Source of the DNA: Epiperipatus broadwayi
Taxonomy: Eukaryota; Onychophora; Udeonychophora; Euonychophora; Peripatidae
DNA: 64,000 bases
Reading direction: 5' to 3'
Assembly (NCBI GenBank): GCA_028023455.1
Contig: JAQFVV010006222.1
Span: 248,001-312,000 of the forward strand
Shown here one piece after another: positions 12,778 through 24,880 of this stretch. A program made the translations under genes and the position numbers. A model generated the notes under the pieces. That model ran no database searches. It had not been told where the DNA came from and saw nothing but the letters and a program-made list of their open reading frames with translations. Each line of letters starts with the position of its first letter. Position 1 is the stretch's first letter.

Positions 12778-12979
12778 TATGAGACTTTTAAGAAATCTAT
12801 AATGTTTCTGTTGACAATTTTCTAATTACTCTTTATTCTTATAGTTTTGACTCACTTTGAAATAAAATGGCAATTATATATGAGACTTTTAAGAAATCTA
12901 TAATGTTTCTGTTGACAATTTTCTAATTACTCTTTATTCTTATAGTTTTGACTCACTTTGAAATAAAATAGCAATTATA
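12778..12979. repeat. 101 bp tandem duplication
   Basis: The sequence starting 'tatgagacttttaagaaatc' occurs twice head to tail with a 101-base period. The two units differ at about one position ('aaaatgg' versus 'aaatag'), so the duplication is recent. It starts immediately beside the tRNA-like sequence. Confidence 0.85.
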
Positions 12980-12984
12980 TATTC

Positions 12985-13943
12985 TCAGATTAAATAGGTA
13001 TAGATTATAATTAAGGGAATGTTTGGAACTGTCCTTTTTGTGCTAAACTTTTGTTCATTATGTTTTCTCTCTTTGAAACTTTGTGCAGTTGAATATTAGC
13101 CTTAAAAAATAATCACCATAATTGAATATTTTATTGCATATAAAATAATTATGCAGTGATATATTGTGATACTATTTAAATAATATGGATGAACTTTATG
13201 GTAATTTTATTCTATTCTATTTTCATTTGCAACATCTTTGAAACAACAAATGTATCATTCCATATATAAATATGTAGGTAGGCATATTTTAAATAAATAT
13301 TTACTGCAGCACTATAAAGTGTCTAAATATACGGCACATGCATATAAATATACACAAAAAATTATTTAAAAAACAGCAACCTAATAATACAAAAAAATAT
13401 ATAATAAATATTTTTTTTCTAATATAATCAATTATATTATGTAAGATTTTCACTTTTCAAAAAGTTTTTTACTGAACAACTCTTTTAGATATTGAAAATT
13501 TCACTCAAATTGGATTTTCTTCGTGAAATGTTAGTTGATCCTTATTTCTTTTTAAATAAAAATTGAATTTGCTCAAAATTTAAGCAGTAATCTCAGATGG
13601 GAGAAAAGAAAACGAGAATTAAACTGAGATGAGTTATTTTTATCCCTATTATAATAAAATACATAAGGAAGACAAATGTTGAATACGTCTTTCTTTTAAT
13701 ATATATATAATCCAATGATATATGTTTCAGTATTTTAGGTGATGTCTGCTGTTTCAATTAATTAAAAAAAAAAAAATTTAATTGAAGGGTATTTTTTAAA
13801 AAAAAATATATATCTATAATATAGTTGAATATAATGATACTATATTAAAATATATTACCATAAATGCAGTGATGTTACCCTGTAACATATATATATATAT
13901 ATGAAAAGTAAGTTACTGTTAACACTAACTGAAATAATTATAG
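12985..13943. other. AT-rich non-coding DNA
   Basis: No gene or element identified. Contains poly(A), short (TA)n tracts and no long open frame. Confidence 0.5.
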
Positions 13944-14078
13944 AAAATATACAAACCATTATACAATTACAAATATCCAGTAACGCCCTCTGTTTAAAGT
14001 TCTATATCTCAATAATATAGAACTTTAAACAGAGGGCGTTACTGGATATTTATAATTGTATAATGGTTTGTATATTTT
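13944..14078. mobile_element. Near-perfect palindrome, foldback MITE
   Basis: Arms 13944-14007 and 14015-14078 are 64 bases each with one mismatch, around a 7-base loop. The arms read inward from 'aaaatatacaaaccattata' and include the GC-richer core 'gtaacgccctctg'. The high arm identity means very recent formation, gene conversion or selection for the fold. Its size and structure fit a snap-back MITE. It sits among AT-rich repeats and encodes no protein. Confidence 0.75.
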
Positions 14079-14079
14079 A

Positions 14080-16248
14080 TATATATACTGTACATATTAT
14101 TTTAAAATCATTCTTATCTCTCTATCATTGAATACATACAAGTGTTACCAGTAGGGTTAAAGTAAAAAGTAATTAAAATGATATATTATTTAGCAAACGA
14201 TTATCGGTTAATTTTATCTGCTTTTCATTCAATATTTAAAAACAACACATATATTTATATTATGTATTAATAATGTAAATATCTTTGCTAGTTATTAAAA
14301 AGTGTTTAATTTTGGTCAGTTGTCTGAAGCACAGCACAAATGTGTCTTTAAAGTTATAGAACTTTGCTTTTGTTTGATTGTTTGTTTTAAACATAAGGAT
14401 TTTTTATTTAAAAAAAAAAAAAATCAAATCAAAATTTTTAAAAGAGAGTGTTAAATAATTATCTGCTAGCAAAAATAACACATCGATATAGTTTTACTCA
14501 CTTTGTGTTGATATATTTTCAGCCATGAACTATTAGCAATAACCCATTAATTTGGACTAAAAACATATTAAATAAACAAGCTTTCATTTAAAATTTCTAT
14601 GTTCATACTAAATAAAATTCATGGTGCTAGATTTCGATAGTTATTTAGTCAACATACAAATGAGTTTTGGAATGATGTAATTTTTTTCCAACTTCCTTTA
14701 AATATTACAGATTAATGTTTTACATATGTAAATAAATATTTGTAATAAAAAATGTATTTTTTCACTAAAAATGCAGATATAAATGTTGTGAATCACTGAT
14801 AAAGAAGGTAAATGTAATTTCAAGTTCAGTGCTTATAAAAGTATGATTCTCCAATGACAATGAAGGCCATAGTCATCTATCCAAACCTATGGCTTACGAT
14901 TTACCAATCATTATTGGTTGTTAATGAAATTGGTTATTAGTTATCTACTTAAAAAAACGCTAAATCTGTTTGTAACCTAAAAAAATTTCAAAGTAGACAC
15001 AAACCAGAATATAGGATAATATGGTAAAGGAATGAGTTACCCATTACACTAGGAGACCTTTCTGTTATTTCTGGTCCTGGTGGTTTTTTTTTTCTTTAAT
15101 TTAAAAAAAAAATGTTTATATATATATTAAGACAATAATAACATTGTTTGCACGCATAATATCACACTATAGCTTGCTTGATTTTAACTAAAGTTTTTTT
15201 TATCATTGTTTATTATATAATAATAGCTAAATTTATTACTGACTTTGTCTGCACTATGGGGTTTAAATGGATAACTAATTTTGTCACTATATTATGTGTT
15301 TAATATGTCGTTAAAAATTATTATCATAACAGCTTTTGTGCCTAAATTTTCAAATTTAAAAACGTCATTAAGAAAATTCAGAAAATAAAAACTGATGATA
15401 GAAATTCAAAAATAAATATAGCTTATTAATTGTCACATAATCTACAAGACAACATCTAAGATTATATTTAAAAAAAAACTAAAATCATTATAATATATAA
15501 AAACGGAACTGTTTTCAGACTTATATAATTATGTAAACAACAGACTCGGATAGGAAAAGTTAATGTTTTTTGATTTGAGCTTATAGCTTGATAGTATAAC
15601 AAAAAGGTAAAAAAATTGGTTTCTAGAAAAATGGTACATTATATTCAAGTGCAAAATGAACCAAAGAGTTCCTCACCGATGAAGGCCATAAGCTAGGACA
15701 GCATTGGGTAAGAATTTATTAATATCTGGTATCTAATGATTACTAACACTTATAATGGATGACATAATAATAGTGAGAATATAAGAATTTACTAATTTTT
15801 AACTACATAGTAACAAAATATGCGAGGGAAGGGGCACATATTTCCAGCTTAAGTAATGCTTTTCAGGAGTAAATTCTACTTGCACTAATCATGTGCTGTT
15901 TGGATTTTAAAAATAAATGTTTTTTTTTTTTTAAATTTTAACTTGATAGCATTAAAAAAAAATTAAAAGAACACTGATGAATAAAAATTGCATTAGATCC
16001 AAAAATATTTAGCTTTATTCTATCTAGATCATAAACTCTTTATTAACAAAAAAAAAATAAGCCAAAAATTAGTCTAGACATATGGATAAAAATTTAAATA
16101 TCACCATCTATATTTATTGATTACATGACATTATAATAACTGGAGTGGTATAAATAGAATTTTCTCCTGGCATTAAAATGATATCTGATAAAATATATAT
16201 TCATAAGAAGACAGAGAATTTTCAAAATCAATGCTTGATTTAATATAT
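14080..16248. other. AT-rich non-coding DNA
   Basis: No gene recognised. Around 15.66-15.75 kb is a fragment ('gatgaaggccataagctagg', then 'aatatctgg') related to the 2.87 and 56.4 kb repeat family. Confidence 0.45.
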
Positions 16249-17135
16249 TGTAACCATATGGGTTTCACGGCAAACAAGAACATAGTAGTGTGTGTGCAAA
16301 CAAATATAAAGTTGAAAGGAGAAGTAGAAATAAACACAGTTAAATTATTTTTGTAGATATTTTCTACAAATACACTGGAATAATAATAAGGAATTAAATA
16401 ATTTTAAATTTAAAATAAAATTTTATTATAAATTAAATTTTAAAAAAATCTAGTATATATTTTTATTGAATTCTGATTTTGAAATTATAACAAGCATGTT
16501 TTATATTAAAATACATATGGTAATTGTAAAAATCCACTATCTATTTTAAAAATTTTTTTTTGAATTAAAACTTGTCTAACAGTTTGATAAAATGGCTACT
16601 ATCTATTTTAGAAATCTTATTTTAAAGTAAAGCTTGTAGATCATACTTTTGACAAAATGCAAAGTTGCTTTTAACAGGATTAAAGTAAATTAGAAAAATT
16701 GATAAAGATAAGAAAAACATTCTTGAGTTAATGAATTTTCCCCACCTCACCCTAACTATAAAAAGGCTTGATAAAAAAATTAGAGTAGTTAGTTCCTAGA
16801 GTCCTTAGAGTTGGTTAGTTGGTTTTCAGAGTTACACAGAGATACCATGAAAACAAGGAGGTGGCTGCTACTAGTTCAATATACTGGAGTTTAGATGACC
16901 TAGGAGGAAGACCCAACTTCTGTGTTTGCCATAACTGATATAGTATTATATGGCTGGCTTGAAGTCTAAATGAAGCCTATTGGATGTCACAGTTAACTGA
17001 TTATACTTTTCTAATGATGACCATCCCAGACTGGCCTCCATTAAAATAATCGATCAGCTGTGTAAAGAATTAGTTATACATATGCTGTTTTATCTATATG
17101 CAGAAAAGCACTAATAAACAAATATATAAAACACA
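16249..17135 (+). repeat. Possible LTR with TATA box (speculative)
   Basis: The segment starts TGTAACC after a TA-rich tract and contains a good TATA element (CTATAAAAAGG, 16756-16766). A less AT-rich transcribed-looking block follows. It carries an AATAAA-type hexamer near 17111 and ends in ...CACA before GCTGG. This order (TG, TATA, polyadenylation signal, CA) is that of an LTR. No internal coding region or second LTR is visible, so it would be a solo LTR. It could equally be a chance arrangement. Confidence 0.25.
16756..16766 (+). promoter_or_regulatory. TATA-box-like element
   Basis: CTATAAAAAGG lies about 30 bases upstream of a purine/pyrimidine-mixed, less AT-rich block ('agttagttcctagagtcc'). 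TATA-like strings are expected by chance in such AT-rich DNA. This one stands out only because of its flanking G and the change in composition downstream. Confidence 0.3.
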
Positions 17136-19264
17136 GCTGGTGAGTAAAGTAGTTTATTTATAATGAGAATGAAATTTTACATAATTTCTTTAATTAAACA
17201 TTTTAAAAGTGAGATGTATAATTGAGAATGATATTATTTTAAATCATTTATTAAAAAAGACATTTAAAATCTATATTTTAAATTTAAAAAACATTTATAA
17301 TTAATTAATTACAAATAACCTGTCAAAAAAAAAGAAACTTATAAACAGTCCAGGAATTACACTTTTTTAAAAAAGGAAGCCTGTTATGTTAAATAACTGA
17401 TTCATATTATTTTTTTTTATATACACACGTGTGAATTTTATATACTTTCAACAAAAAAGTGTAAAAAATATTTTTTTAATAATTATAACATTTTGATAAA
17501 TAAAAATAAAAATGTCTGTATTATAATAAAATGAATTTAATTTATATGTTAATCCATTATTATACCACCTATATGTTTGATGATGTATATGTGTTTATAT
17601 AAACCTTGTATGACATATCGGTAGCATTAAAATGTGATAATTTAAATTTTATTTTGTTTTTATCTGGCATTTAAAATATATTAATCAATTATTATGTGGT
17701 GCATATCTATGATGTTATATATGTATTTCATGTAAACTCATTATGAGGTATCATAAATCACAAATTGATACCTTATTTTATTTTTGTATACTAATCAAAA
17801 TCAGAATGCTTAAGTTATGTGTATAGCCATATTCTGCAGATCTTAATGTAATTTTTTATCATTATTAATAAACTTATATTCTATTGTTAAAATTATTCCA
17901 GTGACTTAATTCTAAATATTTTTAAAATATTGTGTGCTACATCATCTCTTTATCACAATAACAGTAATAGATCTTGTGATCTCTGGGTTAAAATCATGCA
18001 TAACAGTCTATTATATGGAAGGGGAGTATATTAGTGATGGGCATCCAGTTGATAGGAATTCTGGGTTGGCAGGAAGAATATATTCTTTAAAGTCCATGCA
18101 CAACATTTTAAATTAGTTTAGTATTTATCAGAATTTAAGTTTATAGTTAGCCAGTACACTAATGGTATTAAGTGGCCACAGCATTGATCATGATCAGCAA
18201 GTTTTAATACCTCTGCATTATTGTTTTTATGATTGTATATTCTATGGATTAGCACTTAGTCTGTGCATCCAAATTATGTTCAAATAGTTGTCCCAAGCTG
18301 GAAAATGCTAAATAGATGGGAACAGGTCTACAATAAACCCATTTCCACTCCTGTCACAAGATTGGCTCTTGATTTATTTTATTGTTAAACATTCATGATG
18401 ATGGATGATTATTACTTATTTATAATGCTGGTGAATTTATTTAATTATACTTATAGTTACTTTACTGAGTTAACTGAGTTGATCTCTCAGAGTGATCTCA
18501 TAGAGTGATCTCTTATGCTCATTATTATATATTTTATATTAAATAAGGATAGATAATTTTATGTTTATTTTGAACTGGGTTTATGATGATTTGCCATCAC
18601 CCCACCTTAATCCCAAATTCTCCATCTCCTTATATATATATATATATCGTATTTAAATAAACATTTTATAGTAGATAACAACCTATCTATTTAAATAAGA
18701 AAAACAAGTAACAATTAGATATTCTGAAATATTTTAAATGAGTATATTTAATGCCTGACAGATTCACATCTCCATGGAAATTTTTTTTCTCCAATTTTTC
18801 AGACATAATAAAGACATTGTAATATTATATAGTGATACATATATATTTTTAAAAAAATAAACTGACAAAGTGTCAAAAACAAAGAATTATTAATTTGTGA
18901 ATTTCTTTTAATATAATGAAGAAAAAAAAAGATGCTACAGTGTTTATGACACAATTTTAATTAAGTGTTGAAAATAAATAGTGCCAAAAAATTTCTAAAC
19001 ATCTCTATTTTATAGATAAACTTGCTATCTTAATATCAATTACATTCAATAAAAATTGGATTCACATCTTAAATCATACTTTAATAAACATTTAAATAAA
19101 TTCAATGATTTTTAATATGCTTAGAGTAGTGGGCTCCAGACATCAAAATCTAAGAATCTTAGTTTAATGCCTGTGTTCACCCTTCTGTGAATTTTCATAT
19201 CAATTCTCCAATAGCGGACCATTCAACTACTTATGTTTTTTACTATTCTAAATTTGTAAACAAG
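17136..19264. other. AT-rich non-coding DNA
   Basis: No gene found. A short frame at 17.93-18.12 kb has no recognisable domain. A mildly GC-richer block lies at 17.96-18.37 kb. Confidence 0.45.
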
Positions 19265-19372
19265 ACATTTATTTTATATAGCGTGATGTTTTTATAAACT
19301 GTAATACCAATAAGCCAATAAGCTAATGCACGTGCGCTTTGTAGATGTCACTTTATTCTAAATTTGCAATAA
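19265..19372 (+). repeat. Dispersed repeat related to the 39.9-40.2 kb hairpin
   Basis: The block 'tttataaactgtaat', then 'agctaatgcacgtgcgcttt' and 'gtagat', matches in order the reverse complement of 40.24-40.13 kb. It therefore marks a second, single-armed copy of that family. No coding capacity. Confidence 0.6.
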
Positions 19373-19627
19373 TCATGAAAATGTAAAAGTTCCGTTTATA
19401 TTTAGTTAAATTTAAAAATTAAATAACAAACGGCAAATTAGTAGCAAGATACTATGACTAAGTGACAGTAATAAATCATCATCTTCATTACATTTTAATC
19501 TTAGAGTTATATAATAAATGTTAATAAGATTTTCACATTTTTAAAATGCGCAAAGAGTAAAAGAATAAAAACTTTTATTTGATTTGCGAATGAAAAAAAA
19601 TTTCATATTAAAATTTATTTTGTTTAT

Positions 19628-22432
19628 TTAAAAAAATATATTTATTGACATTATAAAATTGTACAGATGCATAATAAATACACTTTGTTAATGTTGGCTC
19701 ATCCATTGCTGGCATTGGTCTGGAAGAAGTATGCCAGAGCCATTCTCTGCACTAGCAGGTTAATATATGAGTAAATACATACTATTTTGTTGGTATTGCC
19801 CACCCCTTTTGAGGTTGACCCAATAATGCTAACTTATCAGCTGAGACACATGTAGTGTGAAATCAATGCCTCTCTACTAGAATCCGACATGTTGCAACAC
19901 AGACTACTTCTTCTACGATACACTACAATGTGAATATATCAGGTCCAAAAATTCATGTAGAGTCTGTGGGCCATACTAATAGGCTCCATGTATTATTAAA
20001 CAAAAATCTAGAGGATAGAATCTTATCCTTGTCTTGAAGAGCTTTGAGCTTATCGCAAAATATAGCATTGGGGTCCAGTGTTGGTTGTGTGAACTTTGTC
20101 CTGCACCTTGTGTACCAAAAAGCATATGTCAGGAAGATAGATAACCTGATTACTGTAAAGTCTCCAGAGAAGAGACAACCCCTGATGTCCAGGATTTTAT
20201 CCACTGCTATAATGCAGTGTTGAGAGATAACTCTTTGAATACTGTTATAGCCTGGACATATATTTAACAGATGATTAAAGGACTCCTCTCCTCTAGAACA
20301 GGCATGACAAATTGGATCTATTTTATTTAGAAACCGCTTGTAGTATAAGAATGTATTAGTTGGCATGGAATCCATATTCACCTTGATCAGATAATCCAAA
20401 AGTTTGGGCTCCAGTAGCAGATATTTAAATATTGTGGTGATTTTATGATTGCTGCAACCTAGGTGAGCATAAATAACTGTATTTACAGGATTCAGCAGGC
20501 GATGTGCCTGCCAGATGTTGATTTTATTATTAAACTCTGTTGTTGAGTGCCCGATGTATAGAGATTGTTGTTTAATAATGGTGTCAAGCCATGTGTGTTT
20601 ACTGGGGGGAGGTCTGTCAGTAGGTATTACAGTCTCTATAATATCTAATAGAGGATATTTTTTCCCAGGTTTACTAAAAGTGAATGCCCTTTTTGGAAAT
20701 TGATTGTCTGTATTGAATGGAGACCCATACCATTCTGTCTCCTGTAAAACTGAAGTCTGCGGATGCTAATTGCAGTGGTCCGACCTCTCCATAAGAGCTG
20801 ACCACAGAGCCTCTGAATCTGTAAGCTGAATGATTTGGTAACTGTCATTACTGGCAGGTAGCAATTTATGCTCGCCATAATCTTCATATTAATAAGAGCA
20901 ATCTTCCCTTGTAGGGACAGGTATGTCCTTGACAGTGACTGAACCACCTTAGTAGCATTGCTTATGATGGATTTTTGTAGGCAGACAGACATAGCATTCT
21001 GTGACTTGAAGATAGGGAACCCCAGAAAACACTGAGGTTCCGCTAAAAAATTGGATAGTATTTTCCTACCAGTGTTGATGCACCAGGATGATGACTTGTG
21101 AGGATTGATGGATAATTTATAATCTTTAGTATAATTGGTAATTATGGAATGAAGTGTCTTCAGATATTTACAGGATAGAAGAATCACAAGTATGTCATCC
21201 ATGTATGCGAAAACCTTGATGTTTTTCTTAAGCCGGGGCACATATATCCCTGGAAGCTGATCTAGCTCTTTAATCAGAGGGTTGATGTACTTTATGAACA
21301 ATAGACCACTCAACGGTGAACCTTGTGGTATGGATCTTGAAGGGCCAAATCCGTCTGAGTAATGTCCATTTATGGAAATATGAATATGCCTATTATTCAG
21401 GAGATTGTCCAATATCTGAATTATCTGTTTTGATATGTCCAACTGAGATAGCAATTCAAGAAGAATGTTGACATCTACTGTATCAAAAGCATTGGACACA
21501 TCCAGCTGGACTGCCACAGGCCGGGATTTTCTGTTAGATCTAATGTGATCAAGCAGAATTTTCACTTCACCAATTGCAGTTAGCGCCGATGATCCCTTCC
21601 TTGCATATTGAGAGGCCGATATATTCTGTAGAATGGCATCCTGAATTTTTTCTTTTATTATACCTTCCATGACTTTGAACAAAATTGGTGTCATCGATAT
21701 TGGCCTGATACTGCTAAGAGAGGTAGGATCCTGGTTCTTTTTAATGAATGGAACCATGGCGATTGGGTATAGGTTAGGAATTACTCTCCTTTCAATGGCG
21801 AGGTAGGTTAACATGTTTAATATAATCCTCGCAGTAAAAAAAATTAAGTGAGTGAACACAAACTTCAGGATAGCATGAATCCCAGGATGAACACTGTCAG
21901 GGAGACCCTGCAACCTACTGGTGATGACTTGGAGTGTAATACCATGATCTGCCTCTCTGGTTGTGCCCACCCATTCCAAGGCAGGGTTTGTGCGGTGACC
22001 TAAGAGAAGGTTTTGAAAGTGGTTCTCTATGTGTAAAATCATATTCGCACCAGTAAGGCTGCCACCACTGATGAGCAATGAAGTAGGAACCTCCTGTTTC
22101 TTTCTGGCACCCAGAACCCACCTGAGATAGCCCCAGGTCCAGCAATGTTGAGCTGGCAGGTAATTCTTTGCATTTTTTGTAGCTATTATCTCTGCTACTG
22201 CTGACTGTTTTGATCTGTATGAAGCTTTTATAGCTCAAATAAGTATTCAATGTTGTGATCCTGACCATTGAAATTTTCAATTTTCCAATTCAGGCTGTCC
22301 AATTCACGCATCAGTGTGGTTGCTCCCTTAAGCTTGAAGGTGTATTGAGTAATCAGCGACTGAATAATGCCTATAAATGTAGTCCAGGCCTCGACCGGGT
22401 GTAGGTATATGAGGTTCACCTTGTGAAAAAGA
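19628..22432 (-). mobile_element. 5'-truncated non-LTR retrotransposon (LINE), copy A
   Basis: About 2.8 kb on the minus strand contains the C-terminal half of a LINE ORF2 (reverse transcriptase and C-terminal zinc knuckle) and a ~320-base 3' UTR with AATAAA. The 3' end is shared with copy B at 45.43-47.22 kb and runs into an A-rich tract. The 5' end stops abruptly beside a (TA)n tract with the endonuclease missing, which is typical 5' truncation. The two copies are very similar, so the family was active recently. The motifs suit the Jockey/R1/I-type LINE groups, but the clade cannot be fixed by eye. Confidence 0.9.
19953..22424 (-). pseudogene. LINE ORF2 reverse transcriptase, frameshifted (copy A)
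   Basis: The encoded protein would copy the element's RNA at the genomic target (target-primed reverse transcription). On the minus strand a linker region (22.4-22.1 kb, two frameshifts near 22.24 and 22.14 kb) leads into a 477-codon frame (22078-20645). This frame contains RT motifs 'IRPISMTPI', 'VQLDVSNAFDTVD', 'SIPQGSPLSG' and the catalytic 'FAYMDD' (YMDD codons at 21194-21205). A one-base deletion in a G run near 20.66 kb, compared with copy B, ends this frame with 'GKNILY'. The C-terminus continues in another frame to 19953 and includes the knuckle 'CHACSRGEESFNHLLNIC'. The endonuclease domain is absent. It is not functional as it stands. Confidence 0.9.
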
Positions 22433-22452
22433 ATGTATTATATATATATATT

Positions 22453-23654
22453 GACAAAAACAGTTCTTTCTTATGTTTTACAGCAACTTTTTTTTTTATT
22501 GATTCTTAAATTTAAGCAAGATTTATTTATTTATTGACAAAATTATTGTACATCGTACAACCACGTAATTTCTACCTCCTAGACTTCTGTCAACAACAGT
22601 TATATATAATCGAATATATTGCAAATCAACACATTACTTGCAATGATTGTCTAAAATTTTATTATCTAGAAGATTACAATTATTTTAGCACAAGTGTAAT
22701 TTTTATATAGAAGCACAAATACTCACAATTACTATAAAATATGTATTGCAAACCAAATGTGCGCAATGCGGTAATGAAAATAATATAATTAACTGTTCCT
22801 AATAAAATTTCAAAAAAGCAGCCAATAAAATATTGACACAAACTATGATATCATACTAAAATAATCAGATCTCACTGTGCAATTGTTTCACAGTCTGTGA
22901 TATGACAGTTAGAAAAGAAGAGTTTTGTCCCTTGTACTGGAATATTAAAAATTACTCATAGATAGCTGTTAAATTGTGTAAATATCAAGGAAATCATTAT
23001 TAGCATGAGAACTGAGTAGCTGGCTATTTTAAAAAAATAATGTCTGTTAGAATTCTTTCACAACACCCTAAAGTCATTTAATATCTTTACAATACTTTAT
23101 CTCTACTAATTAAACTATTGGACAAGACACACAGTTTTCAAAAACAATTAATTACAGCTTAATTATGACTATAAGTCATAACAGCATTAAACACGATATT
23201 AAAATGGGGGGGGGGGGGTCATAAAATATTAAGTGATCAAGAAATTTTGTCCATTGAATCATTTTTAATTAATCTTTAAAGTTCAATTATACTTAATCCA
23301 ACTTTAACGATTTCATATATCATTAATGCAGAAACTGATTAATCGTATTAAAACTGAAAAGTTTAGAAGTTTATATTTTATGTGTTATTATTCAAATATA
23401 TATTTAATAAAAAAAAATTCTAGATTTCAAAACAATCAAATAATATACTATCAAGTCATCACTAACTTATATATAATATTGACTGTTTAAACTGTTATTA
23501 TAAAAAAACACAGAGTTGAAAATATATATATATATAATTTTAAGCTAAAATCATATAATTAAATACAATGAGTTTTATTTGTTATTATATATAAAGACTT
23601 ATACAAATGTGATGCAGTTTTATGGGCATTAACAATATTTATTATGCAATATAA
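22453..23654. other. AT-rich non-coding DNA
   Basis: No gene. A 13-14 base poly(G) run is at about 23205-23218, unusual in this composition. The sequence is otherwise poly(A/T) and short TA repeats. Confidence 0.5.
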
Positions 23655-24013
23655 ATATAGGATTTAAACTCAGACGTTCAAGAACCTTTCAACTACCCAC
23701 ACTATCTCATATCACTGTTACACATGATCACACACATGAAGAAAAGATCAATAATTTCATGCTGAGGCAGCACTCAACAGTTGGTCCAGATTATCAACTC
23801 TCACACACATGTACATAATCAGTGCTTAGTTTATATTAAAATAGCAAATCTTCATATTTTAATGGACAGGCTTCAATTTACTCCAACCTCCAACACTTCA
23901 GCCATCCATATCATTGAAAATCTGATGATGGAAAGCCCAAATCCCATGCTAATGTCAATATTGTTGTCATGCTCATGTCGACCTCAAATCACTCTGACCT
24001 CTCATGTACAGTG
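23655..24013 (-). repeat. tRNA-like SINE family copy, minus orientation
   Basis: Reverse complement of the plus-strand copies at 24.02-24.88 kb. The B-box-like head is 'ggatttaaactcaga' on this strand. Body blocks include 'agttggtccaga', 'aatcagtgctta' and 'ggacaggcttcaattta'. It continues through a GC-richer tail with 'gtcaatattgttgtcatgc'. Together with the copy at 24.44-24.88 kb it forms an inverted repeat with arms of over 350 bases. Confidence 0.7.
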
Positions 24014-24019
24014 ACATAT

Positions 24020-24091
24020 CCATTTAATGGTATGGAAGCCTGTCTATTAAAGTATGAAGATTTGCTATCTCAATATAAACTGAGCCCCGAT

Positions 24092-24148
<57 letters not shown>

Positions 24149-24415
24149 AAGAGAGTGTGAGAGAGAGAGAGAGAGAGAAAGAGAGAAATGATAATTTGGA
24201 CCAACTTATGAATGCCAATGCTGGTTCAACATGAAATATGTATATTAGTAATTATTGATCTTTTTCTACATGTGTGCAATCATGTATATCAGTGATATGA
24301 GATAGTGTGGATAGTTGAAAGGGGCTTGAAAGTCTGAGTTCAAATGCCTATATTTACAATTAGGCTACAGGTATATGAAGAGTGTCAGTATTTCAAATAT
24401 TACACATTAAGCTTA
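24020..24415 (+). repeat. tRNA-like SINE family copy with internal microsatellite
   Basis: Same family, plus orientation: 'gaagcctgtctattaaag', 'ttggaccaac', 'atgagatagtgtgg' and B-box-like 'gagttcaaatgcc' appear in order. It is expanded internally by a (TG)n(GA)n tract at about 24095-24187. Open frames over the tract (for example runs of Ser/Leu or Thr/His) are artefacts of the simple repeat. Confidence 0.7.
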
Positions 24416-24439
24416 CATCCTTTCCATCACTCTTCCATG

Positions 24440-24880
24440 TATTTAAATGGATATGGTCCTGTACCTGAGGGGTCAGAATGACTTGAGGTCAACATGTGCA
24501 TGACAACAATATTGGCATCAGCATGGGAATTGAACTTTCCATCACAAGATTTTCAATAGTATGGGTGGCTGAAGAGCTGGAGGTTGGAGAAGATTGAAGC
24601 CTGTCCACTAAAATATGAAGATTTGATATCGTAATGTAAACTGAGCACTGATTATATGTATGTGTAAGAGATGATAATCTGAACCAATTGATGAGTGCTG
24701 GTTCAGCACAAAATGCATATATTGGTGATTATTAATTTTTCTAAATGTGTGTGATCAAGTTTATCCGTGATATGCGATAGTGTGGATAGTTGAAAGGTGC
24801 TTGAAAGTCTGAGTTCAAATCCTCTATATTTACAATTAGGCTCCAGGTATATGAAGAGTGTCTGTATTTCAAATATATAT
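24440..24880 (+). repeat. tRNA-like SINE family copy, best Pol III boxes
   Basis: The clearest copy. It contains 'tagtgtggatagttgaaagg' (A-box-like, about 24778-24797) and 'gagttcaaatcc' (24811-24822), a good match to the Pol III B box GGTTCRANNCC. The tRNA-like part is followed by an 'aggctccaggtatatgaaga' block seen in the neighbouring copy too. Non-coding; it would depend on LINE enzymes for mobility. Confidence 0.7.

Noticed and set aside
15661-15760. Complete further copy of the foldback repeat
   Set aside because: Only the central motif and a short flank match; too diverged to give boundaries, so noted only in the description of that interval.
23781-24218. Open frames in the 24 kb region as possible proteins (Ser/Leu or Thr/His runs)
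   Set aside because: They are translations of SINE sequence and of (TG)n/(GA)n microsatellite; no domain and no conservation of a frame between SINE copies.
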